Positions 1 through 10,701 of a stretch of DNA of 64,000 nucleotides are shown piece after piece; the first letter of the stretch is position 1; the number at the start of each line of letters is the position of its first letter. Source of the DNA: Capitulum mitella (Eukaryota > Arthropoda > Thecostraca > Pollicipedomorpha > Pollicipedidae); assembly GCA_030062745.1 (NCBI GenBank), contig CP099849.1, positions 9,894,144 through 9,958,143 on the forward strand, given 5' to 3'. The notes below the pieces were generated by a model. The model had not been told where the DNA came from, searched no databases, and worked only from the letters and a program-made list of their open reading frames with translations. Both the position numbers and the translations under genes were made by a program.

Positions 1-260
1 TCGGGCTCCAGAGAGGACAAATGACTCGGAGAGGATGATGTCACGAGGTGCTCCGCTTAGCTGTCGGGGCGCGGGCATCTTAGCCGCTGGACAGGCTTCA
101 GACATGTTCGGCAGTCAGCCGGGACTGTTACGAGGCTGATTCGAAACAAGCCATGACGGAATGCACCAACCGTCACAAAAATAAAACTAGCGGCGGACTC
201 CGCACATGTTCCACACGAACCATGCAAACAACGTACTGTGGCAAGAAAATAAACGACGTG

Positions 261-266
261 TTTATT
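261..266 (-). terminator. Possible polyadenylation signal of the unidentified gene
   Basis: AATAAA on the minus strand, about 740 nt past the stop at 1009. If used, the 66-bp array would lie wholly in the 3' untranslated region. Confidence 0.3.
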
Positions 267-628
267 CTTTGGGTAAGAATTTATACATCCAGGCGAGGAA
301 TGCAAATGCAGCAGCTCCGCCGGTTTCGCTGCGTCAATATGGCGGCCCGCAACAGATAGGACCGTCCGCAGTTCACCATATGTCGATTGCATGCGACCGT
401 CCGTCTGCTGCATACGGCATCTGTCGGCCACGCACTGTCAGGCATCTGTCTGCCGCACAACAGTCTGGCCACCATAGGGCAACGTTTACATGCCACGAAC
501 CAGCGTCTGTCAGCGTCTATCTGTCACAGAGCGACATCAGTTCGTCACAGAGCAGCGTATCTGTCGCGGACCAGCATCTGTCAGATCAGCGTCGGTCAAT
601 CTATCATTGGGGTCATCGCTTACCGTGA

Positions 629-1062
629 CAGCCGTCAATGGGGATCGTTGCTGGGAGGCGTCTGTCAGTCTGACAGCCGTCAGTGGGGGGCCGCCGCTGG
701 AGATCTGGGCGTGCCTCTGGAAGGCGTCTGTCAGTCTGACAGCCGTCAGTGGGGGGGCGCCGCTGAAGATCTGGCGTGACTCGGGGAGGAGTCTGTCAGT
801 CTGACAGCCGTCAGTGGGGGGCCGCCGCTGAAGATCTGGGCGTGCCTCTGGGAGGCGTCTGTCAGTCTGACAGCCGTCAGTGGGGGGTCGCCGCTGAAGA
901 TCTGGGCGTGCCTTTGGGAGGGGTCTGCCAGTCTCACAGCCGTCAGTGGGGGGTCGCTGCTGAAGATCTGGGCGTGCCTTTGGAAGGCGTCTGCCAGTTT
1001 GACAGCCGTCAGTGGGGGCCGCCGCTGAAGATCTCGGCGTGCCTCTGGGAGGCGCGTCGCGC
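629..1062. repeat. 66-bp tandem array, about 6.5 copies
   Basis: The core CAGCCGTCAGTGGGG recurs at about 674, 740, 805, 871, 937 and 1003, a period of 65-66 bp, with a divergent copy at 629. The period equals 22 codons, and on the minus strand most units stay open. The first unit contains the end of the coding exon at 1009-1227. Sequence from about 380 to 620 holds more degenerate CTGTC-rich repeats. Confidence 0.85.
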
Positions 1063-1227
1063 CATCTCATCGTAGCCGACCGGGCGCGGCTGCGGCGGCC
1101 GCACGGCCAGCGCGGCCGGGTCGGGCGGCACCGGGAACTCGTGCTGCACGGCCAGGTGCATCAGGTCGCGCACGTCCGGTCCCGGCGGCCGGGCGCCCAC
1201 CACCGGCCGGTACGCCTCGACCACCGC
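1009..1227 (-). CDS. Unidentified gene, terminal exon
   Basis: Acceptor GTGCCCGCAG, then 72 codons and TGA. GC-ending codons dominate. The last 14 codons lie in sequence shared with the 66-bp tandem array at 629-1062. One C fewer in the G/C tract of this unit creates the TGA; neighbouring units keep the frame open. Confidence 0.5.
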   Translation of the reverse strand, partial: AVVEAYRPVVGARPPGPDVRDLMHLAVQHEFPVPPDPAALAVRPPQPRPVGYDEMARRASQRHAEIFSGGPH

Positions 1228-3368
1228 CTGCGGGCACACGGCGCGCGGGAGCGGTCAGGAATGCAGATCGGAATGGCCTGGCTGCCGCAGACGGCCGCTT
1301 CTCTGCCGCACATCGCCACTCTGCCGCAGACCTTCCTGCCACAGACCAGCGCTGACCTGCCACGGACCGGCGTCCGTCTTCCAATGGCCAGCCATAAAGA
1401 AACGAAGCAGTCGCGATCAAGCAAAGCGCTCCTTCACATCTAGAACGAGTTCAACGTGGCAAGCTCGCTGACAATCAAGAGACGCATATATGGAGCTAAA
1501 TTTGGCTGGAGCGAGAAATCATTTCTTGCAATACATGAAAAGTAAAGCACGGCTGCGCAACCACTACTCACAATGCAACTTTAGGAAATAAATCGCAATA
1601 ACCGATTCTTAATCAGGCTGCTACAAAAACCTTGGACGGATACTCAAACTATCTGATACGACATCCCTATCTCTGCTTAACGTAACTCCGAAATGCTACA
1701 GACTTTGGGCTTTTAACATGCCATGAAATACCCTGCTCTGTGCAATAGGTGTCGTTGACTATGAGGCGGCAAGTATGAGGTGGCCTAAACAAACGTTTTA
1801 GAGGGCCAACAGGAGGAAAAAAAACAATTTTTTTTGTCAGAACTAACAAAGATGATGTGATATCTGTGATGGAAATTCCACGAACATCGCAATCTGCACA
1901 ACGGGAGGGCGCGTTTTTCCGACCTGTTTTTCCGCCTCGATTTGCCGTATCAGGATGGATTCGTCGACTTCGACCGGAACAAGATTGCCGTACTGAAACT
2001 CACGACGGCCATAGTTGAGTCGACTGTAGGCCTGAAACCAAATTGACGGTAAATGAGACCAGTGTTCTAGGCCTATACAGCTTCACGCTATGCTGATCTG
2101 CCGAGCAAATGAAACCAATCAAAAACTTTAAGACCAGACTATCATATGTCTTTTTGGGGAAAAAGGGGACTACAAAGTAACACTTACAGAAATGCATTAG
2201 AACGTTTCGACTATGTAGTGTTCGTCAGCAAGTTCAGCACAACTGAACTTGCTGATGCAAGACTGGGGGTAGTAAAAACGTTCTAATACATCTCTGTGTT
2301 ACTATTATCTGAACTGCCGCTATTTTCCGAGCACGTATTCGTCAGGAACTACAGGTTACCCTATGTGGGGGCAACCGAAAACATCCCAAGCGAGGTGTCT
2401 GAAACACTCCACTATGCACACACCTGTAACCACGCTTCTTCCGACTGACGAAAGTTCGGGCAACATGGCGTTCATCAGCCAGAATCCGTTCAGACGCGCT
2501 AACCACTGTGAAACTATCCTCCCCACTGCTAAAAAAACCTATCTGTCATGGACGCGGTCACGCAAGCGACCGCCCGGCATCCGCCTGCGGCCGGCGGCTG
2601 GAGCGCCGCAGCCGACCTTGTCGCGCAGCTGGCGGGCGGCGCAGGGACAGTGCCGCAGCCGCTGCTCGAGCAGGCCGCTCAGGTCGGGCTCGTGCCGCTC
2701 CAGGTGGCGGATCCGGCTGGCCAGCCGCAGGGTCGTGTTGAACTCGGGCGCCGCCAGCGCCGGCGGCTCCGGGTCCGGGAACAGGTCCGCGGAGTCGCCC
2801 GTCGACGGCAGCGACGTCTGCGCTTGCTGCAAGCGCCGGCACAGGCTTCAGGGTCCGCGCGGCCTCAACACACCGACAGCCATACAAGCTGGCAGCCAAT
2901 GGCAATCTACTTTTCATTGCCTGATGAATGAAACACAACTTAACTGAGCAGAAAATGGGCAAGCAATGGTGAAGTACTGCCAATCTTACAAGCAAAGCAT
3001 AACATAAGAATAAAATATCCATCCATACCTTGTCACTCCATTCCAAATCTCCTTTATCCTGAGCAATTTTACCATGACGAAGCTTCCCTTCTCTTGGCCT
3101 GCCAAACTGCATTTCCCCACCTTTTATTTTGATAATGCCACCTGTCTGCTTTAGATCCATGGCCTTTTTATCCAAATGTCTTTCTTGCAATGGTCTTGTA
3201 TCTTCTTTTGGAGGACTAGGAGGTTCAAAAAACACCTCTGCCCTTCCATTTATCTCTCTTTCTGGAGTAACTGATTCATCCATTGTTGTTACTGGTTGCA
3301 AAGGTGTAGGTGCCCTTTTTCTGATGTGGCAAACCTCAGGCAAGTCCATGATTGGAACAAAAATTATG
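1009..3368 (-). CDS. Unidentified protein, three 3'-terminal exons
   Basis: Three exons joined in phase on the minus strand: 3029-3368, 2617-2826 and 1009-1227 (stop). Junctions use AG acceptors and GT donors, and both internal junctions fall between codons. I do not recognise the product. The first exon encodes a charged, proline-rich, probably disordered stretch with codon use unlike the other two. The second encodes an acidic/proline stretch and then an amphipathic helical part rich in Leu, Arg and His. The last encodes a Pro-rich tail ending ...IFSGGPH. A Met at 3349 could be the start (about 249 aa), but an AG just before 3368 suggests a further upstream exon. Exons 2 and 3 have very high GC at third positions, as do the confirmed genes here. 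The last codons are homologous to the adjacent 66-bp tandem repeat. Confidence 0.5.
1265..1390. repeat. Degenerate about 20-bp repeat
   Basis: Imperfect copies of a CTGCCGCAGACC-like unit lie in the intron just upstream (minus strand) of the terminal exon at 1009-1227. No coding role seen. Confidence 0.5.
2176..2303. repeat. Long imperfect hairpin
   Basis: The arms 2176-2237 and 2243-2303 pair along almost their whole length around a 5-nt loop (CACAA). The inner 13 bp (TCAGCAAGTTCAG) are perfect. A related half-copy lies near 23760-23800, which suggests a small foldback transposon family rather than a unique RNA gene. Confidence 0.65.
2617..2826 (-). CDS. Unidentified gene, penultimate exon
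   Basis: Exactly 70 codons, phase 0 at both ends, acceptor GCTTGCAG and donor AAG|GTCGGC (a weak donor). Nearly every codon ends in G or C. It encodes an acidic Pro-rich start followed by a likely helical segment (FNTTLRLASRIRHLERHEPD). Confidence 0.45.
3029..3368 (-). CDS. Unidentified gene, upstream exon
   Basis: Open for 113 codons, preceded by TTTTCAG and ending AAG|GTATGG. It encodes a hydrophilic sequence with a PPSPPKED stretch and many Lys, Glu and Arg. Codon use is AT-leaning, unlike the two downstream exons. The true start is unclear; Met at 3349 is the first in frame. Confidence 0.45.
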
Positions 3369-4480
3369 CTGAAAATACAAACAATTACTTTTCTTCCAAA
3401 GCCATGAAACAGACATACAGTATGAATCAACACATTTCATTCCATGTAGGCATTTCATGCAACAGTAATGCTTTGGCTGAAGTTAACAGAGGACATGGCT
3501 TTGACTGGGTAGGACTGTAAGTGACAATAAAAAGGATAGAACATGCACAGTTTTGAAAGACAAACAGGTTCCATAAGATGATGCCCTGAAATTGTATACC
3601 AGTCTAACATTTAGCTGAGTCCAACCACAAAATGATAAAAGGAAAATGTTCTTACTACTCTGAAATGAAATATGGTTTTGCAAGGCAACTTTGTTCCTGT
3701 ACATGACATCACATTTTCATTTTTCATGTTTAAACTACAGCAATTGATTGGTATAATTTTCATTTTTGAAGTTCAAATGCAAATGGTATGGTTTCAAATA
3801 TGGTTGTTGTCACATTCTGCTTACAGTTGGTGAATGAAACAAAACAACAGTCCCCACTTGTACAAACTATTTAACTGCATAATTACTGATTCATTTCTAT
3901 TTGCAAGGAACATCCTTAGTACCACATTTGGGGGAACTACTCGCTTCTGCAACTGACTTTGATGCATACTAATTCCTAAACTGACAGGACAGCTTGTGCA
4001 GCAAACCAATGCACCCATCACACACAAGTTGTAGATTCAACTACAATACCAGCCATGGAATCAAATATTACGAGCTAATGTAATAAGCTAAAACAGACAG
4101 CATTTTATGGATGTCCTGCTAGCTTCATCTTTTCTAGTGATTATTCGGGAAAGACCAATGAAAGGGTATGAGAAAGAGAGGTGACTGCAACCATGCATTA
4201 CTCAAATCCAATGCAGATTTCTACATAGTGTGTAAAATGGTTTGTTGTGAATCAGCACGCACAGCCTGATATGACGCACAAAGCCCTCACAGGCTTGAGC
4301 CCCGTCAGAGCGTCAAGCCGTCCGTGGCTTCAGTCAAGTGTTGTGTCTCGTCGGGCAGCAGTCAGTCGTCTGTGTAAGACGGAAACAATTTGCTATGCGC
4401 CTTTTCCAGAACATCAGAGACATGTACACGGCGACAAGCGCACGGAAGGTTACAACACTGCTCGTTTTGAAACATACGCG
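3369..4480. other. AT-rich stretch without recognised feature
   Basis: AT-rich sequence upstream of the unidentified minus-strand gene. I see no convincing exon, repeat or transposon end. Confidence 0.4.
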
Positions 4481-4484
4481 CTAT

Positions 4485-4755
4485 TGCAAAGCACCATGTT
4501 CATAATGTCCAAAACTGCGAAAACGTTCATAATATTCAAACCTATGAAAACGATCATAGTGTCCAAAGTTCACAACATCCACAGCTTATAATGCCCAATG
4601 CTCATTACGTCCAATGGTCAAAATGTCCATAGATCATATGATCAACGATTCATAAGGTCAAACGTTCGTAGCGTCCACATTTCACGATGTCCAATGGTCA
4701 GAAAATCCAACGCTCATATTGCATACAGTTCGTAATATCGAGATTTAGAATGTCC
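4485..4755. repeat. Degenerate about 20-bp minisatellite
   Basis: About a dozen imperfect copies of a unit like GTTCATAATGTCCAAAG follow one another with variable spacing. No coding content is apparent. From 4756 to 5980 I see no recognised gene; an 89-codon minus-strand frame at 4745-5014 with one hydrophobic stretch is unsupported. Confidence 0.65.
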
Positions 4756-5984
4756 AAGGACGACGGCGCGTTGGATGCTGCCAAATTAGTCCCAGAATCC
4801 CCACTAAGATAATACCATATACTACTGTTAGAACCATAATGGCCCTTACTGTCTGACAGGCTTTGGTGTCCCCTGCCCCTGCCGCTCGGCGGGACAGAAC
4901 GGCACGTGACACGTGCCCACCATAAGTGACCCTCCCTATGTTGGGCACGTCAAGCCGCTCGAGGGCAAGAGCAGAGGTGGCGTGCGACGCACACTTCACG
5001 TGAAGAAAGCTCAACTGGCATGATGACGGAATGATTCCAACAACGCAGCTGAAACGGTCTTGAATCTAAGCGATGGTACAGTACAGAGAATTTCGGATCT
5101 AAATGGGACGGTTTATCCCCTGCATTATGCCCTTCTCCTCCCAGTTGGTAATGAGGGCTGGCAGAGTCAAGGTCGGAAACAGGATTTTGCCAGGTGGGTC
5201 AGTTATCAGCGCCGGACCCGGTTCCGGCCAGGCCCCTCATTTTATTTTGTTCTTCGGATGTCCAAAAACGTTGATTTGTTCCGGTTGAGGGGAAGTATAT
5301 GATGTAATTTTGCGGTTTTTACCACATAAAATAACCAAAAAAAAAATCTGACACAGCACTGCCTGACGTACTTTGTGCCCGCGATCGCCTGGGGGTGTCA
5401 AAATGGGCAACTTTTTCTATCTCAGGCCTCACCCATCGTGAACCGGTCTACCACTTCTCGATAGCCTCAAGTCTAGCAATTCAGAAAACACTGTCAGCCC
5501 TGGTCACATAACCGACGGCGTCACAGATCATGTAAAATCCATAACACGACGTTGGAAAAACTGACATCGGTTTCTATATCATACCAATAATGGTCTTGGA
5601 GCCTTCATCTAGGTATCGAACGAAAATCACGATCTTCTGCACCAGAAGCATGCCAAAATGTTTAGAAATGTTGTATCAAGGTGAACCTAGGTCAGGTGAA
5701 ATAATGACCTTACTTTACATGCCAAAGATTAATACTTACTCGCAGGTGTTTTGATCCACGTGACAAAAAGACTGGAAGTGAAACTTCCTGATGACCAGTT
5801 TTGCATTACCTGCCTTTCATCCGGTGAAGGTCAGTCTAGGTCAGGGCAGATAAGATTGCACTAATCTCCCTGACAAAGAGCAATCATTACTCACTGGGAT
5901 TCTTAACTGCGTCAAGTAAAGAATTGGAATAACATCTCGTGATAATTAACTCTGCGCTGTCTGCTCTTTCACAGCTAGCAATCC

Positions 5985-6375
5985 CAAATGGGGCCCATCT
6001 GGGTCCTATATGGGCACCCATGTGGGGCCCATCTGGCCTACCCATATGGGCCCCATCTGAGTATGTACCCTGAAACCAAATGGGCCCCATATGGGATGTG
6101 TGTGGGCTTCACCTGGGCCGTATGTGGGCTCACCTGGGATTTGTGTGGGCTTCATCTGGGCCATATTGGGACCCATGTGGGCTCACCTGGGATTGGTGTG
6201 GGCTTCATGTGGGCTGTATGTGGGGTCAGCGTGGGCTTCATCTAGGGTGTGTGGGCTTCATCTAGGCTGCATGTGGGTTTCATCTGGGCTGCACGTAGGC
6301 TTCATCTGGGCTACATGTGGGCTTAACCGGGTGCGCATGGGCTGCCTCTGGGTCCATAAGTTAATCTGGACCTGA
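5985..6375. repeat. GGGC-rich minisatellite
   Basis: Short units built from ATGGGCCCCATCTGGG and TGTGGGCTTCATCTGGGC repeat with period variants of roughly 12 to 30 bp. All plus-strand frames through it give low-complexity Trp/Gly-rich translations, so they are not genes. From 6376 to 7173 I recognise nothing. Confidence 0.75.
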
Positions 6376-7173
6376 CTTGTGACGCGCGTGGTCAATCATG
6401 GCCGCCCATAGCTCAATCCGGGGTGCATGTAATACATATTTCGTTACGACGGACACCGGACAAAGCAGCCACACATCTCGAATAATCATGTGGACCGGAT
6501 TTGTCTCCTGATATCCTGCGTTATCAATCGCATCTGTTAGATACTGATTCTCACAGCTCCACCTTTATTTCCAAGCAGTATCAGCAACGAGACGTACCGT
6601 GACTGACTGATCAACTACACAACCCGACCACAAAGGTCCAACATACGCCAACAAGATGGCAGCACTGTATCAACGCTGCGCACACCAAATGTCACAACAA
6701 ACATATTTCCCCTCCTATCTGAACTGCCTTGCTATCTTAACAAGGAAGAACACGCTCTGCGAAAGGCATGGAACTAAAATTTACTTAAAACTTTCTGATA
6801 ATGAACGTTGCAAATATGCAAGACACACTGGACTGCTCAGTTATGGGTCGTGGCAGCGCTGGAATCGCCGCCGAAAACTAAAGACTTTCGCTACTTGCCC
6901 GAATACACTCGAAATACCCGGCTTTCCAGTAAAAAAAAAAAAAATGCTTAACAATAACCAGGTGGCACTTTTGCAACGCCATGTGCCAGCACAAGACGCG
7001 GCACACATCGCCTGCCCAACCGCTATGCACGCCAAATTACAAGTCTCCGGATACAGCGCATCACTCAGTCGATGCAAGTCAACCCCTTCCGTAGCTGACG
7101 CACCACCTCTACGTTCTTTGCACGGCAGCCTTGTCGGCGCGTCTCTCGAACCACTCCTGTACCTGTCAAATCG

Positions 7174-8396
7174 TTAACCCGCGCACGACCGTCGGTCCGT
7201 TTCAAACATGGGCGACTAGGGGGGCGCAGTTGACTGCCCCCCTCTAACTCACGAACGGTTGGTCGCACGATAAATATAAGCACTCCGTTGGAAAGCTTGT
7301 GATGAGTAGAGCTCGAAACTCGTCTCATTTTTAGTTTTAGATAATATGCAAGCCAATTTACGCCCTATATATGTTTTCTCGTAGCCGACTGCATGAGACC
7401 GAGAAATGGCCTGAATCTCAAGGGCTGTGACTAATAACGCATAGGTAAAGGCACCAGCGCACAAGTAAAGAGCCGTGAATGCCGATACACGTCTAATTTC
7501 CCCAGATTTGTTCAATATATACGCCGAAACGCTGAGTTAAAAACACGGCAATTCTCCCGCCAGCTGTCACGGTGCGCCGCTGACGTATGCGGTACCAAAT
7601 TGACGGGAACTAATTTTAGCGTTCCTTTATTTTTGCGAAAAAAGACGATTTATGTCAATTTTATTGATCTTTGTGGTTCTTGTGATGGTTTCTCATGATT
7701 AAATTTTGGAAAAATTCATTAGTTACCAATCTAGAAATTTGGCGGAGCTTTATTCGCGAGAGCCTATTTATTTCCAAAATATGCTACTTTTCAAACTTTC
7801 TGAGGTTCCTGGTATTACTTACATCTGTGCAAGCTAGTTCTGCCATTTTCTACCCATTCTGAGTAATTCATCGTCGATTTTGACGGTGGTACATTTTGGC
7901 TCACTACAGTTTTCGTGACCTGACCTCAGGTCAATGGTTAGAAGTCATTGATACTCTACCCAATGACGGTAACTAGATGTCTGCTTCACTCCACACTAAA
8001 AATGTTACGAAATATTCCGTCAATTTCCAAAAAAAACGGCGATATGTCTTAAAAGTGGGCTTGACCTTAGGTCAATGACCCTGAAAATTCCGAAGAATCT
8101 GAGATAGAAGATTTGTTGCATTTATCACGTTCACTAATCCCTGAAAGTATTATTGAGATATCTTGTTTTGCGAAAAAGTTACAGGGCGCTGATTCTTTTG
8201 GACATAGGTCCGTTTAACCCGACTTAGGTCAGGCACCGGACGTGACCTAAGGTCCAAGCTTTGACAGGAGATGTGAAATTGATGGAGCAAAAGGTACACA
8301 AAGTTTCGTGACTCTGTGTTTGTTGGTTCTCTCGCAGTCCCAGAAAAACCTCAGGGGGGAGGCAGTCAACTGTCCCCCCAGTCGGGAACGGGTTAA
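7174..8396 (+). mobile_element. piggyBac-like MITE, copy 1
   Basis: A 1.22-kb non-coding element flanked by TTAA (7174-7177 and 8393-8396), with ends TTAACCCG and CGGGTTAA. Just inside the right end is a G/C-clamped palindrome of the GGGGCAGTTGACTGCCCC type. The body is homologous to 9443-10579 (opposite orientation), 15187-16231 (same orientation) and 55327-56555 (opposite orientation). TTAA target sites and CCC-starting ends are typical of piggyBac-type transposons; assignment to that superfamily is inferred from ends only. Confidence 0.75.
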
Positions 8397-9429
8397 CACC
8401 CTGTCCGATCCATCCGCTCCCGCAAGCCGTCTCGGTTGCTGCGTTGCAATGAAGGCACATTGCACGCGCGTGTGTATTGAAGGCACATTGCAAGCGGGCT
8501 GTCTAACGTCTCACGCAGCTATAGCATTATCTGTTTATTGGCAACATGCCGTTTAAGCATCTCTAATGCCCGCGACACCATCAGGCCCTCGTCTAATCGA
8601 TCGTCAGGTCGTCTAGTCTGGAGTTCCGTTCACTGGGTGCGCCGGCAGCTGCTCATCGGGACATCTTCGATGATCGGCGAGTGGTTGGCCGGTAGCGCGG
8701 CCCACTGGCGTCGCTTCCGGCTGCCGTCCTGGTCCCGACCACCTGTGAACCACGTTCCCACAGCGCGCTCCCTATCGTTTCTGATACTCCCGAGTACTCC
8801 GTATTTCGCTTTACTGTCCCTGAAGACAGGGAGTCTTCACTGTGACACAACTGTTACCTTGTTCTACAACGTGGTGAAAAGGCAGAAGTGATCCAATTTC
8901 GTGACACATTATGCTACCACTGTTCGTATAATGTGTCTGTGCTGACAGTAAACACATTGCATTGTCAAAATGGCTCTTCCAAGTGTCGCGTCAAAGTTAA
9001 AAGGAACGGGATGTTAAAAACGATACTCGGCAAACACACAAAGAAGAACACATAAGAGCACACAAGCAATAAAGCACAGATCTAGTACTCCCCATCTAAG
9101 CCTGCTGCAACTGGTATAAACGTAATCTATATGACTAAACGGCGACGTCCTCGAAATCAAAATAGTGCATACATTGGGTCTCTGATCAACTGTTCATATT
9201 CACGTACTCCAAAAGTAGCACGAAGTCAATTTTTACCAATATTCACTGTATGGGCACTATATAGAAATGTGAAACATTTGGTGAGTGTAGGGAAATTGGT
9301 GCACTTCCACTTAGGTGACAGCTGCAATTTTCTCCAAACGTGGCTAGAATGAGAAATAAATGACCGTGCGCATTATTCATCAGAATGTGAGGAATATCTA
9401 TGCTAGTCGAGGGTGGGCTAACCCCCCTT
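8397..9429. other. Spacer between two inverted MITE copies
   Basis: No gene or clear repeat recognised. It separates copies 1 and 2 of the 1.2-kb family, which face in opposite directions. Confidence 0.4.
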
Positions 9430-9442
9430 AGTCGGGGGCGGG

Positions 9443-10579
9443 ATAACCCGCCCCCGACTGGGGGGGGGCGGTTGACGGCCCCCTGAGGTTTTTTCTAGCA
9501 CTGCGAGAGTACGAATAAACACAGCGCCATGAAACTTCGTGTATCTTTTGCTTAAACAGTTTTACACCTTTTGTCAAAGTTTTTAGCTCAGGTCAAGTCA
9601 GGTGTCTGACCTAGGCCAGGTCAAATGAACCTATGTCCAAGAAAGTTTAGCACTGCAACTTTTTCGCAAAACAAGATATCACAATAATACTTTCAGGGAT
9701 TGGAGACCTTGATACATGCAACAAACCTGTTATCTCAGATAAGACATGTCGTCGTTTCTTCGGAAAATGGTGGAATTTTTCATAACATTTGCAGTGTGGA
9801 GTGAAGCAGACATCTAGCCGCCACCATTGGGCGAAGTATCAATGGTTTCCAGCCATTGACCTGAGGTCAGGTCACGAATAATATTTGTGAAACAAAATGT
9901 ACCATCGTTAAAGTTAGTGATGAATTGCTCAGAATGGGTAGAAAATGGCAGAACTGGCTTCCATATACGTAATAAATACCAAGAACCTCAAACATTTTTT
10001 TAGAAATTGCATATTTTGGGAATAAACATGTTCTCGCGAATGAAGCTCCGCCAATTGTATTAATTGGTAATGAATATTTTTTTCCAAAATTTAAGCATGA
10101 GAAACCATCACTAGAACCACTAAGATCAATAAAATTTACATGGGTAGGCTTATGTCGCGAAAATAAAGGAACGCTTAAATCATTTCCCGTTAATTTGTTA
10201 GTGCGTACGGCTGCGGTGCCCGCCCGCAACCGGCGCGAAAATTGCCGTGTCTTTAACTTAACGTTTCGGCATATATATTGAACAAATCTGAGAAATTAAA
10301 TGTGCATCGGCATCTGAGGACCTTTATTCACGCGTTGGTGCCTTTACCTATGCATATAAGCATGAACCTTTACCTATGCATAGAGCAAATATAGAACGCA
10401 AATTGCCTACTTATTATCTAAAACTAAAAATGAGACCAGTTTCAAGCTCTACTCGTCACAAGCTTTCCAACAGTGTGCTTATTTCTATCGTGCGAGCAAC
10501 TGTTCGTGAGTTAGAGAAGGGGGCGGCCACCCCCCAGTCAGGCGTGATCATCTACGACCGACGGTCGTGCGCGGGTTAA
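9443..10579 (-). mobile_element. piggyBac-like MITE, copy 2 (inverted)
   Basis: About 1.14 kb, homologous to copy 1 in reverse orientation. The right end is GCGGGTTAA (TTAA at 10576-10579). The left TTAA is mutated to ATAA (9443-9446). Immediately outside the left end is an inverted copy of the terminal 15 bp, giving the palindrome at 9430-9459. Confidence 0.7.
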
Positions 10580-10701
10580 ATCTCCTTGCAAACAAATGTG
10601 CTTTGCGTTGTGAATCAGGGATCGGACACCATCGCGATGCCAAACTTGGTAACTGAGAGCAATAGCGATCAAACGAGTCATCTCACGAACAAACGGACGT
10701 A

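Noticed and set aside
206..1070. Long open frames on both strands at the left edge
   Set aside because: They run through the 66-bp array, whose period is a multiple of three, so they are repeat translations. Only the part joined to the exon at 1009-1227 was kept.
4745..5014. Minus-strand frame with one hydrophobic segment that could be a small membrane protein
   Set aside because: No family resemblance, no splice or promoter evidence, and it partly overlaps the degenerate 20-bp repeat.
6656..7177. 173-codon plus-strand frame
   Set aside because: Contains an A-run-coded lysine stretch, runs into a MITE end and resembles no family.
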